From Pelomonas sp. Root1444 (GTDB taxonomy: Bacteria > Pseudomonadota > Gammaproteobacteria > Burkholderiales > Burkholderiaceae_C): DNA of 64,000 nt. The DNA lies in the NCBI RefSeq assembly GCF_001426885.1, contig NZ_LMFP01000033.1, positions 263 to 64,262 of the forward strand, read 5' to 3'. The notes beneath the pieces were generated by a model that saw only the letters and a program-made list of their open reading frames with translations, had not been told where the DNA came from and ran no database searches. The position numbers and the translations under genes are program-made. Shown piece by piece: positions 25,813-34,503 of the stretch. Within the stretch, counting starts at the first letter, position 1. Each line of letters begins with the position of its first letter.

Positions 25813-25883
25813 GAGCTACGTCTTCATAACGCTCGTGTCCGGAGGAGACAACCGGCCGAGCACCTTCAACTGAAAGGTAGAAC
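25813..25883 (+). promoter_or_regulatory. Conserved CAZyme leader, copy 1 (before GH74)
   Basis: Leader running GAGCTACGTC..CATAACGCTC..CCGGAGGAGACAACCGG..GAAAGGTAGAAC up to the ATG. Copies stand at 28719-28776 and 30437-30510. A small hairpin (ACCTTCA/TGAAAGGT, one bulge) places the AAAGGT Shine-Dalgarno in its 3-prime arm. Confidence 0.6.
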
Positions 25884-26505
25884 ATGAGAATCTTGATACC
25901 CGGACTGCTGCTTGCCTTCGGGGCGAGCACCGCCCCGCTGGCGTTGGCGCAAAGCTGCGGCAGCGGCGGCGGTGCCACGGTGTGCCTGACGGCCACCGGC
26001 ACGGCCACCAACGTCCAGCTCGGCTGGACGGTCAGCGGCAACGTCACGTCGCTGGAGATCTACCGCGACACCGACGCGGACCCCAGCGGCCGCACCCGCA
26101 TCGCCGTCCCCGGCAGCACCGCCAGGAGCTACACCGACGCCGCGGGCAGCATCGGCACGCGCTACTGGTACTGGGTCAAGTTCACGACGAACGCCGGCAG
26201 CTACAACTCCGGCTCGGCCAACGCCACGCTTGGCGCCAACTGCACGCCGACCGCCATCACGCCCTACATCAACGCCAACGGCGCGTGGACGCAAACGGCC
26301 TCGGCCACCATCAAGACCGGCGCCTCGGCCATCCTCGGCCCGCAGCCGTCGTCCGGCGGCATGTGGAGCTGGAGTGGCTGCGGCACCGCCGGTGCGGCGC
26401 GCGAGCAGACCATCCAACCGCCTGCGGCCTGCACTGCCACCGCCACCTACACCAACAGCTGTGGCGCCAAGACCCAGCAGGCGTTCTCCATCAAGGTGGG
26501 CAACT
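25884..26505 (+). repeat. N-terminal cassette, copy 1
   Basis: Signal peptide plus Fn3-like plus Ig/PKD-like modules, about 208 codons, repeated at 28777-29400 and 30511-31134 in front of unrelated catalytic domains. Highly similar at the DNA level and preceded each time by the same leader. Confidence 0.8.
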
Positions 26506-28664
26506 GGACAAGCGCGAAATGGGGCGGCGGCGGCTACGTCACCGGCATCATCGTCCACCCGACCACCCCCAACCTGATGTACGTGCGCACCGACGTCGGC
26601 GGCGCCTACCGCTGGCACCAAGCCACGTCGACCTGGGTGCCCATCACCGACGGCGCGGGCTTCGGTGCGGCCGAGGCCACTTTCCACGGCGTGGAAAGCA
26701 TCGCCGTCGATCCGAACAACGACCAGCGCGTCTACATGGGCGCCGGCATGTACACGTCCGCTGGCAACGGCCGCCTGTACATCTCCAGCAACCGGGGTGA
26801 CAGCTGGACCTACGTCGGCCTGCCCTTCCCGCTGGGCGGCAACAACCCCGGCCGGGCCATTGGTGAGCGCCTGATGGTCGACCCCAACAAGCCCTCGACA
26901 CTGTTCTACGGCTCGCGCACGGCCGGCCTGTGGAAGAGCGCCGACTCCGGCCTCACCTGGGCGCAAGTCACGTCGCTGTCCAGCGCCAAGCTGACCCAAG
27001 ACCAGGTCAATGCCTTGGGCGGCACCAGCGCGATAGGCGTCGAGACGATCGTCTACGACACCGGCACCAAGGGCAGCGGCACGGCCACGCAGACGATCTA
27101 CGCGCCCATCGCGCCGGACTATGTGCAGACGGCGGGCCTGGGCTCGAACTTGTACAAGTCGACCAATGGCGGCACGTCGTGGACCGCGATCTCGACCCCC
27201 ATCTCCGGCTACCACATCCCGCACATGGTGCGCGCCGCTGACGGCATGTTCTATGTGGTCTTCACCAGGGACGCCGGTCCCGGCTCCGCCGGTCCCGCCC
27301 GTCTGTACAAGTTCGACGGCAGCAACTGGACCTTGCTCAGGAGCGACGACTCGGTCGGCTACGGCGGCGTGTCCGTCTACGGCACGGGTGCTACCACGCG
27401 CATTGCGCTGGGGGTGACCAACACCTGGGGCAACTTCCCCGGCCAGCGAATCCTCCAGCTGTCCGACGATGCCGGCCGGAACTGGCGCGAGATCGAAGCG
27501 ATGACGCCGGGCGATGTCTCCTGGGGCTGGATCGACGATGTGGAGATCGATCCCTTCAACCGCGATCACATCATGCACGTCTCCGGCGGCGTCATGCAGA
27601 CAAGCAACGCCTCCTCGGCCACGCCAACCTGGGCCCTGACGGTCAACGGCATCGAGGAGACCGCCGTGCTGGGCGTCGCCACGCCGCCGGCCGGCGCCAC
27701 CTACACCGTGATCAACAGTTCGGGCGACGTCGGCACCTGGGTGCACACCGATCTCACGACCAAGCCGACGCTGACGCCGGGCACCGACTGGAGCAACGGC
27801 TTTGCCGCCGACATGGCGTGGTCCGATCCGCAGTACATGGCCACTATCGGCGTGTACCTGGGCAACAACACTGGCTTCGGCATGTGGTCCGGCGACGGCG
27901 GCAAGACCTGGGCGAAGTTCGCCACCTACCCGGCGGGCGTCGCGGGGAACACGGGCACGGAAGCGAGCATCGCCATCACCGGGCGCAACAAGGCGATCTG
28001 GGCGCCTGGCAACTCGGTGCCGTCCTACACCCTGGACAACGGCGCCACCTGGGTGCCGACCAACCTGCCGGCGATCAACAGCGTCTTCCCCCGCGCCTAC
28101 CACCTGGTCGCGGATCGCAAGAACCCGAACAAGGTCTATGCCTATGATTCCGGTGGCCACTGGTGGGGCACGCCGGGCAAGGTCTACGTCTCCACGGACG
28201 GCGGCCGCACGTTCACGCTGAGCCAGGGTTCGGTGAACGCGGGGCTGGCGCCGAACTACTTCGGCAACACCTCGCTGGCGGTCAACCCCAACGTTGAGGG
28301 CGAGCTCTGGCTGGCCGACGGCAACGCCGTGTACCGCTCGACCGATTCCGGCGCGAGCTGGACCAAGCTCAGCCACTTCGCGTCGATCTTCACCGGCAAC
28401 CCCTGGCCCCAGGTGCAGGGTGCAAGCGCCATCGCGCTGGGCAAGGCCAAGGCCGGCGCGCCGTACTCGGCGGCCGTCTACGTCGTGGGTGTGATCAGCG
28501 GCGTGTGGGGCGTGCATCGCTCCGACGACGGCGGCGCCACCTGGACGCGCTTCAACGACGACGCCCACCAGTTCGGCGGCATCGGCGTGATGGCGGCCGA
28601 CCAAAGCATCTACGGCCGGATCTACATCAGCGGCACCGGCCGAGGAATGCTGTACAGCAATTGA
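25884..28664 (+). CDS. Secreted multidomain GH74 xyloglucanase
   Basis: 926-residue endo-xyloglucanase. Signal peptide ending APLALA (about 22). Residues 23-115 form a fibronectin-III-like domain (SLEIYRDTDADP, YWYWVKFTTNAGSYNSG) and 120-207 an Ig/PKD-like domain (ILGPQPSSGGMWSWSGCG). The GH74 tandem beta-propeller fills the rest, starting WGGGGYVTGIIVHP. Predicted catalytic Asp residues are D237 in VRTDVGGAYRW and D643 in FAADMAWSDP. Repeated S-DGG-TW propeller motifs are obvious. The N-terminal cassette is shared with the next two genes. The catalytic part is a close paralogue of the lipoprotein at 43903-46308. Confidence 0.92.
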   Translation: MRILIPGLLLAFGASTAPLALAQSCGSGGGATVCLTATGTATNVQLGWTVSGNVTSLEIYRDTDADPSGRTRIAVPGSTARSYTDAAGSIGTRYWYWVKFTTNAGSYNSGSANATLGANCTPTAITPYINANGAWTQTASATIKTGASAILGPQPSSGGMWSWSGCGTAGAAREQTIQPPAACTATATYTNSCGAKTQQAFSIKVGNWTSAKWGGGGYVTGIIVHPTTPNLMYVRTDVGGAYRWHQATSTWVPITDGAGFGAAEATFHGVESIAVDPNNDQRVYMGAGMYTSAGNGRLYISSNRGDSWTYVGLPFPLGGNNPGRAIGERLMVDPNKPSTLFYGSRTAGLWKSADSGLTWAQVTSLSSAKLTQDQVNALGGTSAIGVETIVYDTGTKGSGTATQTIYAPIAPDYVQTAGLGSNLYKSTNGGTSWTAISTPISGYHIPHMVRAADGMFYVVFTRDAGPGSAGPARLYKFDGSNWTLLRSDDSVGYGGVSVYGTGATTRIALGVTNTWGNFPGQRILQLSDDAGRNWREIEAMTPGDVSWGWIDDVEIDPFNRDHIMHVSGGVMQTSNASSATPTWALTVNGIEETAVLGVATPPAGATYTVINSSGDVGTWVHTDLTTKPTLTPGTDWSNGFAADMAWSDPQYMATIGVYLGNNTGFGMWSGDGGKTWAKFATYPAGVAGNTGTEASIAITGRNKAIWAPGNSVPSYTLDNGATWVPTNLPAINSVFPRAYHLVADRKNPNKVYAYDSGGHWWGTPGKVYVSTDGGRTFTLSQGSVNAGLAPNYFGNTSLAVNPNVEGELWLADGNAVYRSTDSGASWTKLSHFASIFTGNPWPQVQGASAIALGKAKAGAPYSAAVYVVGVISGVWGVHRSDDGGATWTRFNDDAHQFGGIGVMAADQSIYGRIYISGTGRGMLYSN

Positions 28665-28674
28665 ACGAGGGCTC

Positions 28675-28711
28675 GGCAGGCCGGCGTCCAAAGCGTGGCG
28701 CTGGGCCTGCC
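28675..28711 (+). other. Hairpin between GH74 and GH62 genes
   Basis: GGCAGGCC (28675-28682) and GGCCTGCC (28704-28711), an eight-base stem with a 21-base loop and no T-run. Possibly an mRNA-stabilising element; weak. Confidence 0.3.
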
Positions 28712-28718
28712 TCCCCAC

Positions 28719-28776
28719 AACGCTCGTGTCCGGAGGAGACAACCGGCCGAGCGCTTTCATCTTTGAAAGACAGAAC
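28719..28776 (+). promoter_or_regulatory. Conserved CAZyme leader, copy 2 (before GH62)
   Basis: Same leader as copy 1 from ACGCTCGTGTCCGGAGGAG onward. The hairpin CTTTCA-TCTT-TGAAAG (28754-28769) lies just before AGAACATG. A strong GGAGGAG about 40 bases upstream of the ATG has no start codon at normal distance, so it is not an ordinary ribosome site for this gene. Confidence 0.6.
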
Positions 28777-29400
28777 ATGAGAACTTCGATACCCGCACTG
28801 CTGCTCGCCTTCGGCGCGAGCGCGGCGCCACTCGCGCAGGCCCAAAGCTGCGGCAGTGGCGGCGGCGCCACCGTCTGCCTCACGGCCGGCGGCACGGCCA
28901 ACAACGTCCAGCTCAGCTGGACAGCCACCGGCACGATCAGATCGCTGGAGATCTACCGCGACACCGATGCCAATCCGGTCGGTCGCACCCGCATCGCTGT
29001 CCCCGCGGCCAGCGCAACCAGTCATGTCGATGCCACGGCCGCCAATGGCACGCCCTACTGGTACTGGGTCAAGTTCACGACCAACGCCGGCAGCTACAAC
29101 TCCGGCGCCGCCAGCGCCACGCGCGGCACCACCTGCACGCCGACGGCCATCACACCCTACATCAGCGTCAACGGCTCTTGGACGCAGACGTCTTCGGCGA
29201 CAGTCACCGCTGGCAACTCGGCCATCCTCGGCCCGCAGCCGGTGACCGGCGGCTCGTGGGCCTGGAGCGGCTGCGGCACGTCGGGCTCGGCACGCGAACA
29301 GCTGATCACGCCCGCGACCAGCTGCACGGCCACCGCCACCTACACCAACGCCTGCGCCGCCAAGACGACCCAGGCGTTCGCGATCACTGTGCCGGGTTCC
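28777..29400 (+). repeat. N-terminal cassette, copy 2
   Basis: Second copy of the signal/Fn3-like/Ig-like cassette (see 25884-26505), joined here to a GH62 domain at the VPGST segment. Confidence 0.8.
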
Positions 29401-30372
29401 ACGCAACCCTTTCAATGGAAAGCCAGCGAGCCGCTGATCAAGCCGCCGGCCGACCGGGCTGACATCTTTGGCGTCAAGGACCCGAGCATCGTCCATCACG
29501 ACGGCCGCTACCACGTCTTCATGACCACGGCCGGGAAGAACGGCTGGGGCCTGGCCTACACGAGCTTCGCGAACTGGGCCGACGCCCCGACGGCCCCTCA
29601 GTTCATGCTCGACAAGTCCCCCATGGGGCCCGGCTACCGCGCAGCACCCCAGGTCTTCTACTTCGCGCCGCACAAGCTCTGGTACCTGATCTACCAGGGC
29701 GGCGACCCGCTGTACTCCACCAGCAGCAACATCGCCGATCCGCTCTCGTGGACGGCGCCGAAGCCCTTCTACGCAACGGTGCCGGCGAGCGTCAAGAACG
29801 CCGAGGGCAATGCGACCTGGCTGGACTTCTGGAACATCTGTGACGACAGGAAGTGCCATCTCTTCTTCACCGGCGACAACGGCAAGTTCTACCGCGGCGA
29901 GACGACCCTCGAGCGCTTCCCTCAGGGCTTCTCCGAGCCCGTCGTCGTCATGTCAGAAGCGCGCGATGACATGTTCGAGGCGAGCAACACCTACAAGATC
30001 TCCGGTACCAACCAGTACTTGACGCTGATCGAGGCACAAGGCCCCAAAGGCCGGTACTTCCGCGCCTGGACCGCGGATCGGCTGGACGGTGCCTGGCAAC
30101 CCGTTGCCGGCGCCCCGATGAACCTGTTCGCGGGCACGGACAACGTCAAGTACGACGGCCGGATCTGGTCCGAAGGCGTGTCCCATGGCGAAATGATCCG
30201 CGACGGCATCGACCAGACGCTGAGCATCGACCCCTGCCAGCCGCTGCGGTTCCTGTTCCAGGGCCTGGATCTGGAACCGGGCAAGCAGTACCCATACATC
30301 GAGCTGCCCTATCGCCTGGGCCTGATCACCGCCACCGCGCCCAACGCCATCAGCGTGTTGTGCAAGAAATGA
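28777..30372 (+). CDS. Secreted GH62 alpha-L-arabinofuranosidase with N-terminal cassette
   Basis: 531 residues: signal peptide ending APLAQA, Fn3-like and Ig/PKD-like modules to about residue 207, then a GH62 five-bladed propeller. GH62 marks are KDPSIVHHDGRYHVF (catalytic-base Asp region), YRAAPQVFYFAPHKLWYL, WLDFWNICDDRKCHLFF, FEASNTYKI (acid Glu) and WSEGVSHGEMIRDG. It removes arabinofuranosyl side groups from xylan or arabino-substituted xyloglucan. The catalytic domain is nearly identical to the lipoprotein at 42678-43835, and similarity continues a few bases past the stop codon. Confidence 0.93.
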   Translation: MRTSIPALLLAFGASAAPLAQAQSCGSGGGATVCLTAGGTANNVQLSWTATGTIRSLEIYRDTDANPVGRTRIAVPAASATSHVDATAANGTPYWYWVKFTTNAGSYNSGAASATRGTTCTPTAITPYISVNGSWTQTSSATVTAGNSAILGPQPVTGGSWAWSGCGTSGSAREQLITPATSCTATATYTNACAAKTTQAFAITVPGSTQPFQWKASEPLIKPPADRADIFGVKDPSIVHHDGRYHVFMTTAGKNGWGLAYTSFANWADAPTAPQFMLDKSPMGPGYRAAPQVFYFAPHKLWYLIYQGGDPLYSTSSNIADPLSWTAPKPFYATVPASVKNAEGNATWLDFWNICDDRKCHLFFTGDNGKFYRGETTLERFPQGFSEPVVVMSEARDDMFEASNTYKISGTNQYLTLIEAQGPKGRYFRAWTADRLDGAWQPVAGAPMNLFAGTDNVKYDGRIWSEGVSHGEMIRDGIDQTLSIDPCQPLRFLFQGLDLEPGKQYPYIELPYRLGLITATAPNAISVLCKK

Positions 30373-30436
30373 ATGCCCGCTTTGCCGGGCGTGCCGCCAA
30401 GTCCATCGTTGGTCTCGGGATGCAAGCCCATTCACT

Positions 30437-30510
30437 GAGCTGCGTCCTTCCATAACGCTCCATCCGGCGGAGACAACCGGCCGAGCACTTTCAACCTTGA
30501 AAGGTAGAAC
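30437..30510 (+). promoter_or_regulatory. Conserved CAZyme leader, copy 3 (before GH5)
   Basis: Copy with GAGCTGCGTC..CATAACGCTC..CCGGCGGAGACAACCGG. The hairpin CTTTCAA-CC-TTGAAAG (30488-30503) is the most symmetric of the three and again overlaps the AAAGGT ribosome-binding sequence. Confidence 0.6.
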
Positions 30511-31134
30511 ATGAGAACCTTGATACCCGCCCTGCTGCTCGCCTTCGGCGCGAGCGCAGGTAGCCTCGCGCAGGCACAAAGCTGCGGCAGCGGCGGCGGC
30601 GCCACCGTCTGCCTGACGGCCACTGGCACCGCCAACAACAACCAGCTCAACTGGACCGTCAGCGGGAACGTCTCCCGTCTGGAGGTCTACCGCGACACGG
30701 ACAGCGACCCCAACGGCCGCAGCCGCATCGCCGTGCCTGGCAGTAGCGCCAGGAGCTACGCGGACTCGACGGCCGCGGTCGGCACGCCCTACTGGTACTG
30801 GGTCAAGTTCACGACCAACGCCGGCAGCTACAACTCCGGCTCGGCCTCCGCCACGCGCGGCAGCAGCTGCGCGCCGACGGCCATCACGCCCTACATCAGC
30901 GCCAACGGGTCCTGGACGCAGACCTCGTCGGCCACGGTCACTGCCGGCAACTCGGCCATCCTCGGCCCGCAGCCGATGACTGGCGGTTCGTGGGGCTGGA
31001 GCGGCTGCGGCACGTCGGGCTCGGCCCGCGAGCAGACCATCACGCCCGCTGCCAGCTGCACCGCCACCGCCACCTACACCAACAGCTGCGGCGCCAAGAC
31101 CACTCAGGCCTTTGTGATCACCGTGCCGGGTTCC
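30511..31134 (+). repeat. N-terminal cassette, copy 3
   Basis: Third copy of the signal/Fn3-like/Ig-like cassette, joined here to a GH5 domain directly after the VPGS segment. Confidence 0.8.
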
Positions 31135-32169
31135 ATGCGCGACCTGACGAGCGTTCAACTGTCGCAGCTGATGTCGCCCGCCTGGAACGTGGGCAACTCG
31201 CTGGACGCCTCGCCTAACGAGACCAACTGGGGCAACCCGCTGATCAACCAGCAGCTGATCAACGCGGTGAAGGCCGCCGGCTTCAAGACCATCCGCCTTC
31301 CGGTCAGTTGGAACCAGTACGCCGACGCCAACGGCAACATCAACCCGACCTTCATGGCGCGCGTCACCGAAGTCGTCGGCTATGCCCGCAACGCCGGCCT
31401 GTACGTCGTGCTGAACACGCACCACGAAGGCAGCTGGCTGATCCCGACCTACGCCTACCAGGCAAGCGCCAACGCCCGCCTGGCCAAGCTGTGGACGCAG
31501 ATCGCCAACAACTTCAGGAACTACGACGACTTCCTGCTGTTCGCCGGCACCAACGAGGTGATGGTCGCTGGCGACTACGGCCCGCCGACGGCCGAGTACC
31601 AGGCCGTCCAGAACGGGTTCAACCAGGTCTTCGTCGACACGGTGCGGGCCACCGGCGGCAATAACGCCAAGCGCCATCTCGTCGTGCAGGGCTTCAACAC
31701 CAACATCGACTCGACCTACAACGGCTTCATCAAGCCCAACGACTCCGCCATCAACCGGATGTTCCTGGAGGTGCACTTCTACGACCCATACCACTTCGCC
31801 CTCGATGGCGGCAGCAACATCTGGCAGTGGGGCGCGACCGCGACCAACCCGGCCGTGACCGAGACCTGGGCCAACGAAGCCCACGTCGACGCGCAGTTCC
31901 AGAAGCTGAAGACCCGCTTCGTCGACGCCGGCTTGCCCGTGCTGATGGGTGAATACGGCGCGATCCTGAAGTCCGAGTACGACCCGGCCGGCGCCTACCG
32001 CACCGCCTGGACCAAGTACGTGACCAAGTCGGCCTTCCAGCACGGCCTCGTGCCGACGTGGTGGGACAACGGCTATGACGCCAACCACCAGTTCGGGCTG
32101 TTCAACCGCTACACCGGTGCGCAGTACTTCCCTGAACTGATCAAGGCCATCGTCGACAACGCCAAGTGA
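30511..32169 (+). CDS. Secreted GH5 (subfamily 4-like) endo-glucanase/xyloglucanase
   Basis: 552 residues: signal peptide, Fn3-like and Ig/PKD-like cassette to residue 208, then a GH5 TIM barrel. The barrel opens SPAWNVGNSLDA with ETNWGNP and AAGFKTIRLPVSW, typical of GH5_4. It has HHEGSW, acid/base E349 in GTNEVM and nucleophile E481 in MGEYGA. GH5_4 enzymes commonly cut xyloglucan or mixed-linkage glucan. A clear terminator hairpin follows, so this closes the first CAZyme transcription unit (GH74-GH62-GH5). Confidence 0.92.
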   Translation: MRTLIPALLLAFGASAGSLAQAQSCGSGGGATVCLTATGTANNNQLNWTVSGNVSRLEVYRDTDSDPNGRSRIAVPGSSARSYADSTAAVGTPYWYWVKFTTNAGSYNSGSASATRGSSCAPTAITPYISANGSWTQTSSATVTAGNSAILGPQPMTGGSWGWSGCGTSGSAREQTITPAASCTATATYTNSCGAKTTQAFVITVPGSMRDLTSVQLSQLMSPAWNVGNSLDASPNETNWGNPLINQQLINAVKAAGFKTIRLPVSWNQYADANGNINPTFMARVTEVVGYARNAGLYVVLNTHHEGSWLIPTYAYQASANARLAKLWTQIANNFRNYDDFLLFAGTNEVMVAGDYGPPTAEYQAVQNGFNQVFVDTVRATGGNNAKRHLVVQGFNTNIDSTYNGFIKPNDSAINRMFLEVHFYDPYHFALDGGSNIWQWGATATNPAVTETWANEAHVDAQFQKLKTRFVDAGLPVLMGEYGAILKSEYDPAGAYRTAWTKYVTKSAFQHGLVPTWWDNGYDANHQFGLFNRYTGAQYFPELIKAIVDNAK

Positions 32170-32183
32170 TGTGACGACGCAGG

Positions 32184-32219
32184 CCGGGTCGTGATTTCAC
32201 GACCCGGTCTTTCCTGTTT
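32184..32219 (+). terminator. Rho-independent-like terminator after GH5
   Basis: Stem CCGGGTCGTG/CACGACCCGG (32184-32193, 32198-32207) with an ATTT loop, followed by the T-rich TCTTTCCTGTTT. Lies 15 bp past the GH5 stop codon. Confidence 0.8.
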
Positions 32220-32234
32220 GAAGGCGCGCGCGTG

Positions 32235-34460
32235 ATGGCGTCGGTCCAAATGAAACTGATACGAACCAAGACTTTCTGGCGCCCGCTGCTGGCAACAGCG
32301 CTGGCGCTTTTGGCCTCTCTGAGCCAGGCCGAGCCCTACCGCTGGGACAGCCTGGCCATCGGCGGCGGCGGCTACGTGGCGGCCATCGTGCCCAGCCAGA
32401 CCGAGCGCGGCCTCATCTACGCCCGCACCGACGTGGGCGGTGCCTACCGCTGGGACGCCGCGAAGGCGAGTTGGACCTCGCTGCTCGACGGCGTGTCCGA
32501 GGCCGACGTCGGCCTGCTGAGCGTGGACGCCCTGGCGCTGGACCCCAAGGACAGCGCCGTCGTCTACCTGCTGGCCGGGGTGCCCTATTTCAGCGGCGGC
32601 AAGACCGCCGTCATGCGCTCCACCGACCGCGGCGCCACCTTCAGCCGCATCACCGACGTGAGCCACCTCTTCCGCGCCAACGGCAACAGCCTGGGCCGCA
32701 GCAACGGCGAGAAGATGCAGGTCGACCCGGGTGACAGCAAGGTGCTCTACGTCGGCTCGCGCGCCAACGGCCTGTTCAAGAGCCTTGACGCCGGCGCCAG
32801 CTTCAAGCGGGTCGACTCGCTACCCGTGACCACCACGCCCAATGAGACCGGCATCAGCTTCGTGCTGCTGGATCCGACCAGCGTGGTCAATGGCGTGGCG
32901 CAGCGCGTCTTTGTGGGCGTGTCCCGCTTTGGCTCGGTCGGCCCCAACCTCTACCGCAGCGACGACGCCGGCGCCAGCTTCAAGCCGGTGGCCCAGGCGC
33001 CGTCGGCCTACATCCCGCAGCGTGCGACGCTCGCCGCGGACGGCCATCTCTACATCGCCTATGGCGACGGGTCGGGCCCGCATGGCGACTGGAAGAAGCT
33101 GAACCCACCGGAGCCGCTGACGGCCGGCCAGGTCTGGAAGTACCAAGTCGCCAGCGGCGGTTGGACCAATGTCACGCCCAAGGGCATCAACCGGGCGTTC
33201 TCGGGCGTGTCGGTCGACCCGCGCAACGCCAAGCGGCTGGTCATCTCGACGATCAACACCTGGATGCCGCAAGGCGGCAAGAACGCCGGCGACCGCTTCT
33301 ACGTGACCCACGATGGGGGCCGCAGCTGGACCGACGTGGTGGAGCGCGGATTCGCCATGGACACCAGCGGTGTCAGCTGGATTTCGGCCTACGCCATCCA
33401 CTGGACGGGCTCCATTGAATTCGACCCCTTCGACACCCGCGCCGTCTGGGTCACCTCCGGCAACGGCGTGTTTCGCACCGCCGACATCGATGCCAAGCCG
33501 GCCACCTGGACTTTCACCGTCAAGGGCCTGGAGGAGACCGTGCCCAACGTGGCCGTCAGCGTGCCCGGCGGCCCGCTGCTGTCGGTGATCGCCGACTACG
33601 ACGGCTTTCGCCATCAAAAGCTGGACGCCTTTGCGCCTATCCACGAACCCCGCCTGGGCTCGACCACCGGCCTTGCGGTCGCGGGCAGCAACAGCGCGGT
33701 CGTCGTGCGCGTGGGCGGCAAGAAGATGTACCGCTCCGCCGACACCGGTGCCACCTGGACCGAAGTGGCCGGCATGCAGGGCGACTACGGCACGCTGGCG
33801 CTGTCGGCTGACGGAGCCGTGCTGCTGCACAGCTTCCGCCAGGCCGACGGCAGCAACCGCACTGTCCGCGCCGCCAACTTCACCGAGGCCAAGCCCGTCT
33901 GGACCGCCGTGCGCGGCCTGGAAGGCGCGCCGATGCGGCCGGTGGGCGACCCAGTGAACCCCGCCAAGTTCTACGCCTACGACCGCGGCACCGTGCGCGT
34001 CAGCACCGATGGCGGCGCAAGCTTCGCCGCTACCGCCAAGCTGGCCGCTGAGGGCTCATCGCTGGTGCGCGTTGCGCCGGGGCGCGAAGGTGATGTCTGG
34101 GTGGCGCTCAAGGCCGGCGGGCTGGCGCGTTCGACCGACTCCGGCCGTGCGTTCACGACCTTCGCCAACATCGCCCACTGCGGCGCCGTGGGCTTCGGCA
34201 AGGCCATGGCCGGTGCGCCCTACCCCACCGTCTTCATCTGGGGCGCGCCCCAGGGCAAGCCGCTAGGCGTGTATCGCTCCACCGATGCAGGCGCCAACTG
34301 GCTGCGCATCAACGACGACGCCCACCAGTTCGGTGGCCCCGGCAACGGCGAGTTCGTCATGGGCGACATGAACGTCGAAGGCTTGGTCTACATGAGCACG
34401 GTGGGTCGCGGCATCGTCTACGGCATGCCGTCCGGCGACGCGAAACCACGCACGCCGTGA
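32235..34460 (+). CDS. GH74-like protein lacking the predicted catalytic acid
   Basis: 741 residues, signal peptide ending LASLSQA, then a GH74-type double propeller beginning IGGGGYVAAIV. The first catalytic Asp region ARTDVGGAYRW is intact. The second, normally TGLDYA in xyloglucanases and AADMAW in the two paralogues here, reads TGLAVA, with Ala at about residue 481. It lacks the N-terminal cassette. It is therefore either an inactive glycan-binding propeller or an enzyme using another acid. It is followed after 43 bp by the fucosidase gene. GTG 32232 and ATG 32250 are alternative starts. Confidence 0.8.
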   Translation: MASVQMKLIRTKTFWRPLLATALALLASLSQAEPYRWDSLAIGGGGYVAAIVPSQTERGLIYARTDVGGAYRWDAAKASWTSLLDGVSEADVGLLSVDALALDPKDSAVVYLLAGVPYFSGGKTAVMRSTDRGATFSRITDVSHLFRANGNSLGRSNGEKMQVDPGDSKVLYVGSRANGLFKSLDAGASFKRVDSLPVTTTPNETGISFVLLDPTSVVNGVAQRVFVGVSRFGSVGPNLYRSDDAGASFKPVAQAPSAYIPQRATLAADGHLYIAYGDGSGPHGDWKKLNPPEPLTAGQVWKYQVASGGWTNVTPKGINRAFSGVSVDPRNAKRLVISTINTWMPQGGKNAGDRFYVTHDGGRSWTDVVERGFAMDTSGVSWISAYAIHWTGSIEFDPFDTRAVWVTSGNGVFRTADIDAKPATWTFTVKGLEETVPNVAVSVPGGPLLSVIADYDGFRHQKLDAFAPIHEPRLGSTTGLAVAGSNSAVVVRVGGKKMYRSADTGATWTEVAGMQGDYGTLALSADGAVLLHSFRQADGSNRTVRAANFTEAKPVWTAVRGLEGAPMRPVGDPVNPAKFYAYDRGTVRVSTDGGASFAATAKLAAEGSSLVRVAPGREGDVWVALKAGGLARSTDSGRAFTTFANIAHCGAVGFGKAMAGAPYPTVFIWGAPQGKPLGVYRSTDAGANWLRINDDAHQFGGPGNGEFVMGDMNVEGLVYMSTVGRGIVYGMPSGDAKPRTP

Positions 34461-34503
34461 CCCCGGCGGTTCACGACGGCAATCCCTTCACCGCAAGCAA
34501 GCC

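Larger units (their letters stand above)
25374..25883 (+). promoter_or_regulatory. 510-bp regulatory region upstream of the first GH74 gene
   Basis: Gene-free, less GC-rich stretch. It contains five FadR-type operator matches (25424-25434, 25499-25509, 25530-25540, 25544-25554, 25673-25683), two CGCTAYCA-type palindromes (25437-25450, 25708-25721) and the conserved CAZyme leader (25813-25883). No convincing small gene was found. The density of sites makes this the main control point of the CAZyme cluster. Confidence 0.6.

Noticed and set aside
25866-28934. Very long minus-strand open frame (about 1000 codons) opposite the GH74 gene
   Set aside because: Antisense reading of a high-GC gene; Val/Gly/Arg/His-rich composition without domains. 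The plus strand carries a signal peptide and complete GH74 motifs.
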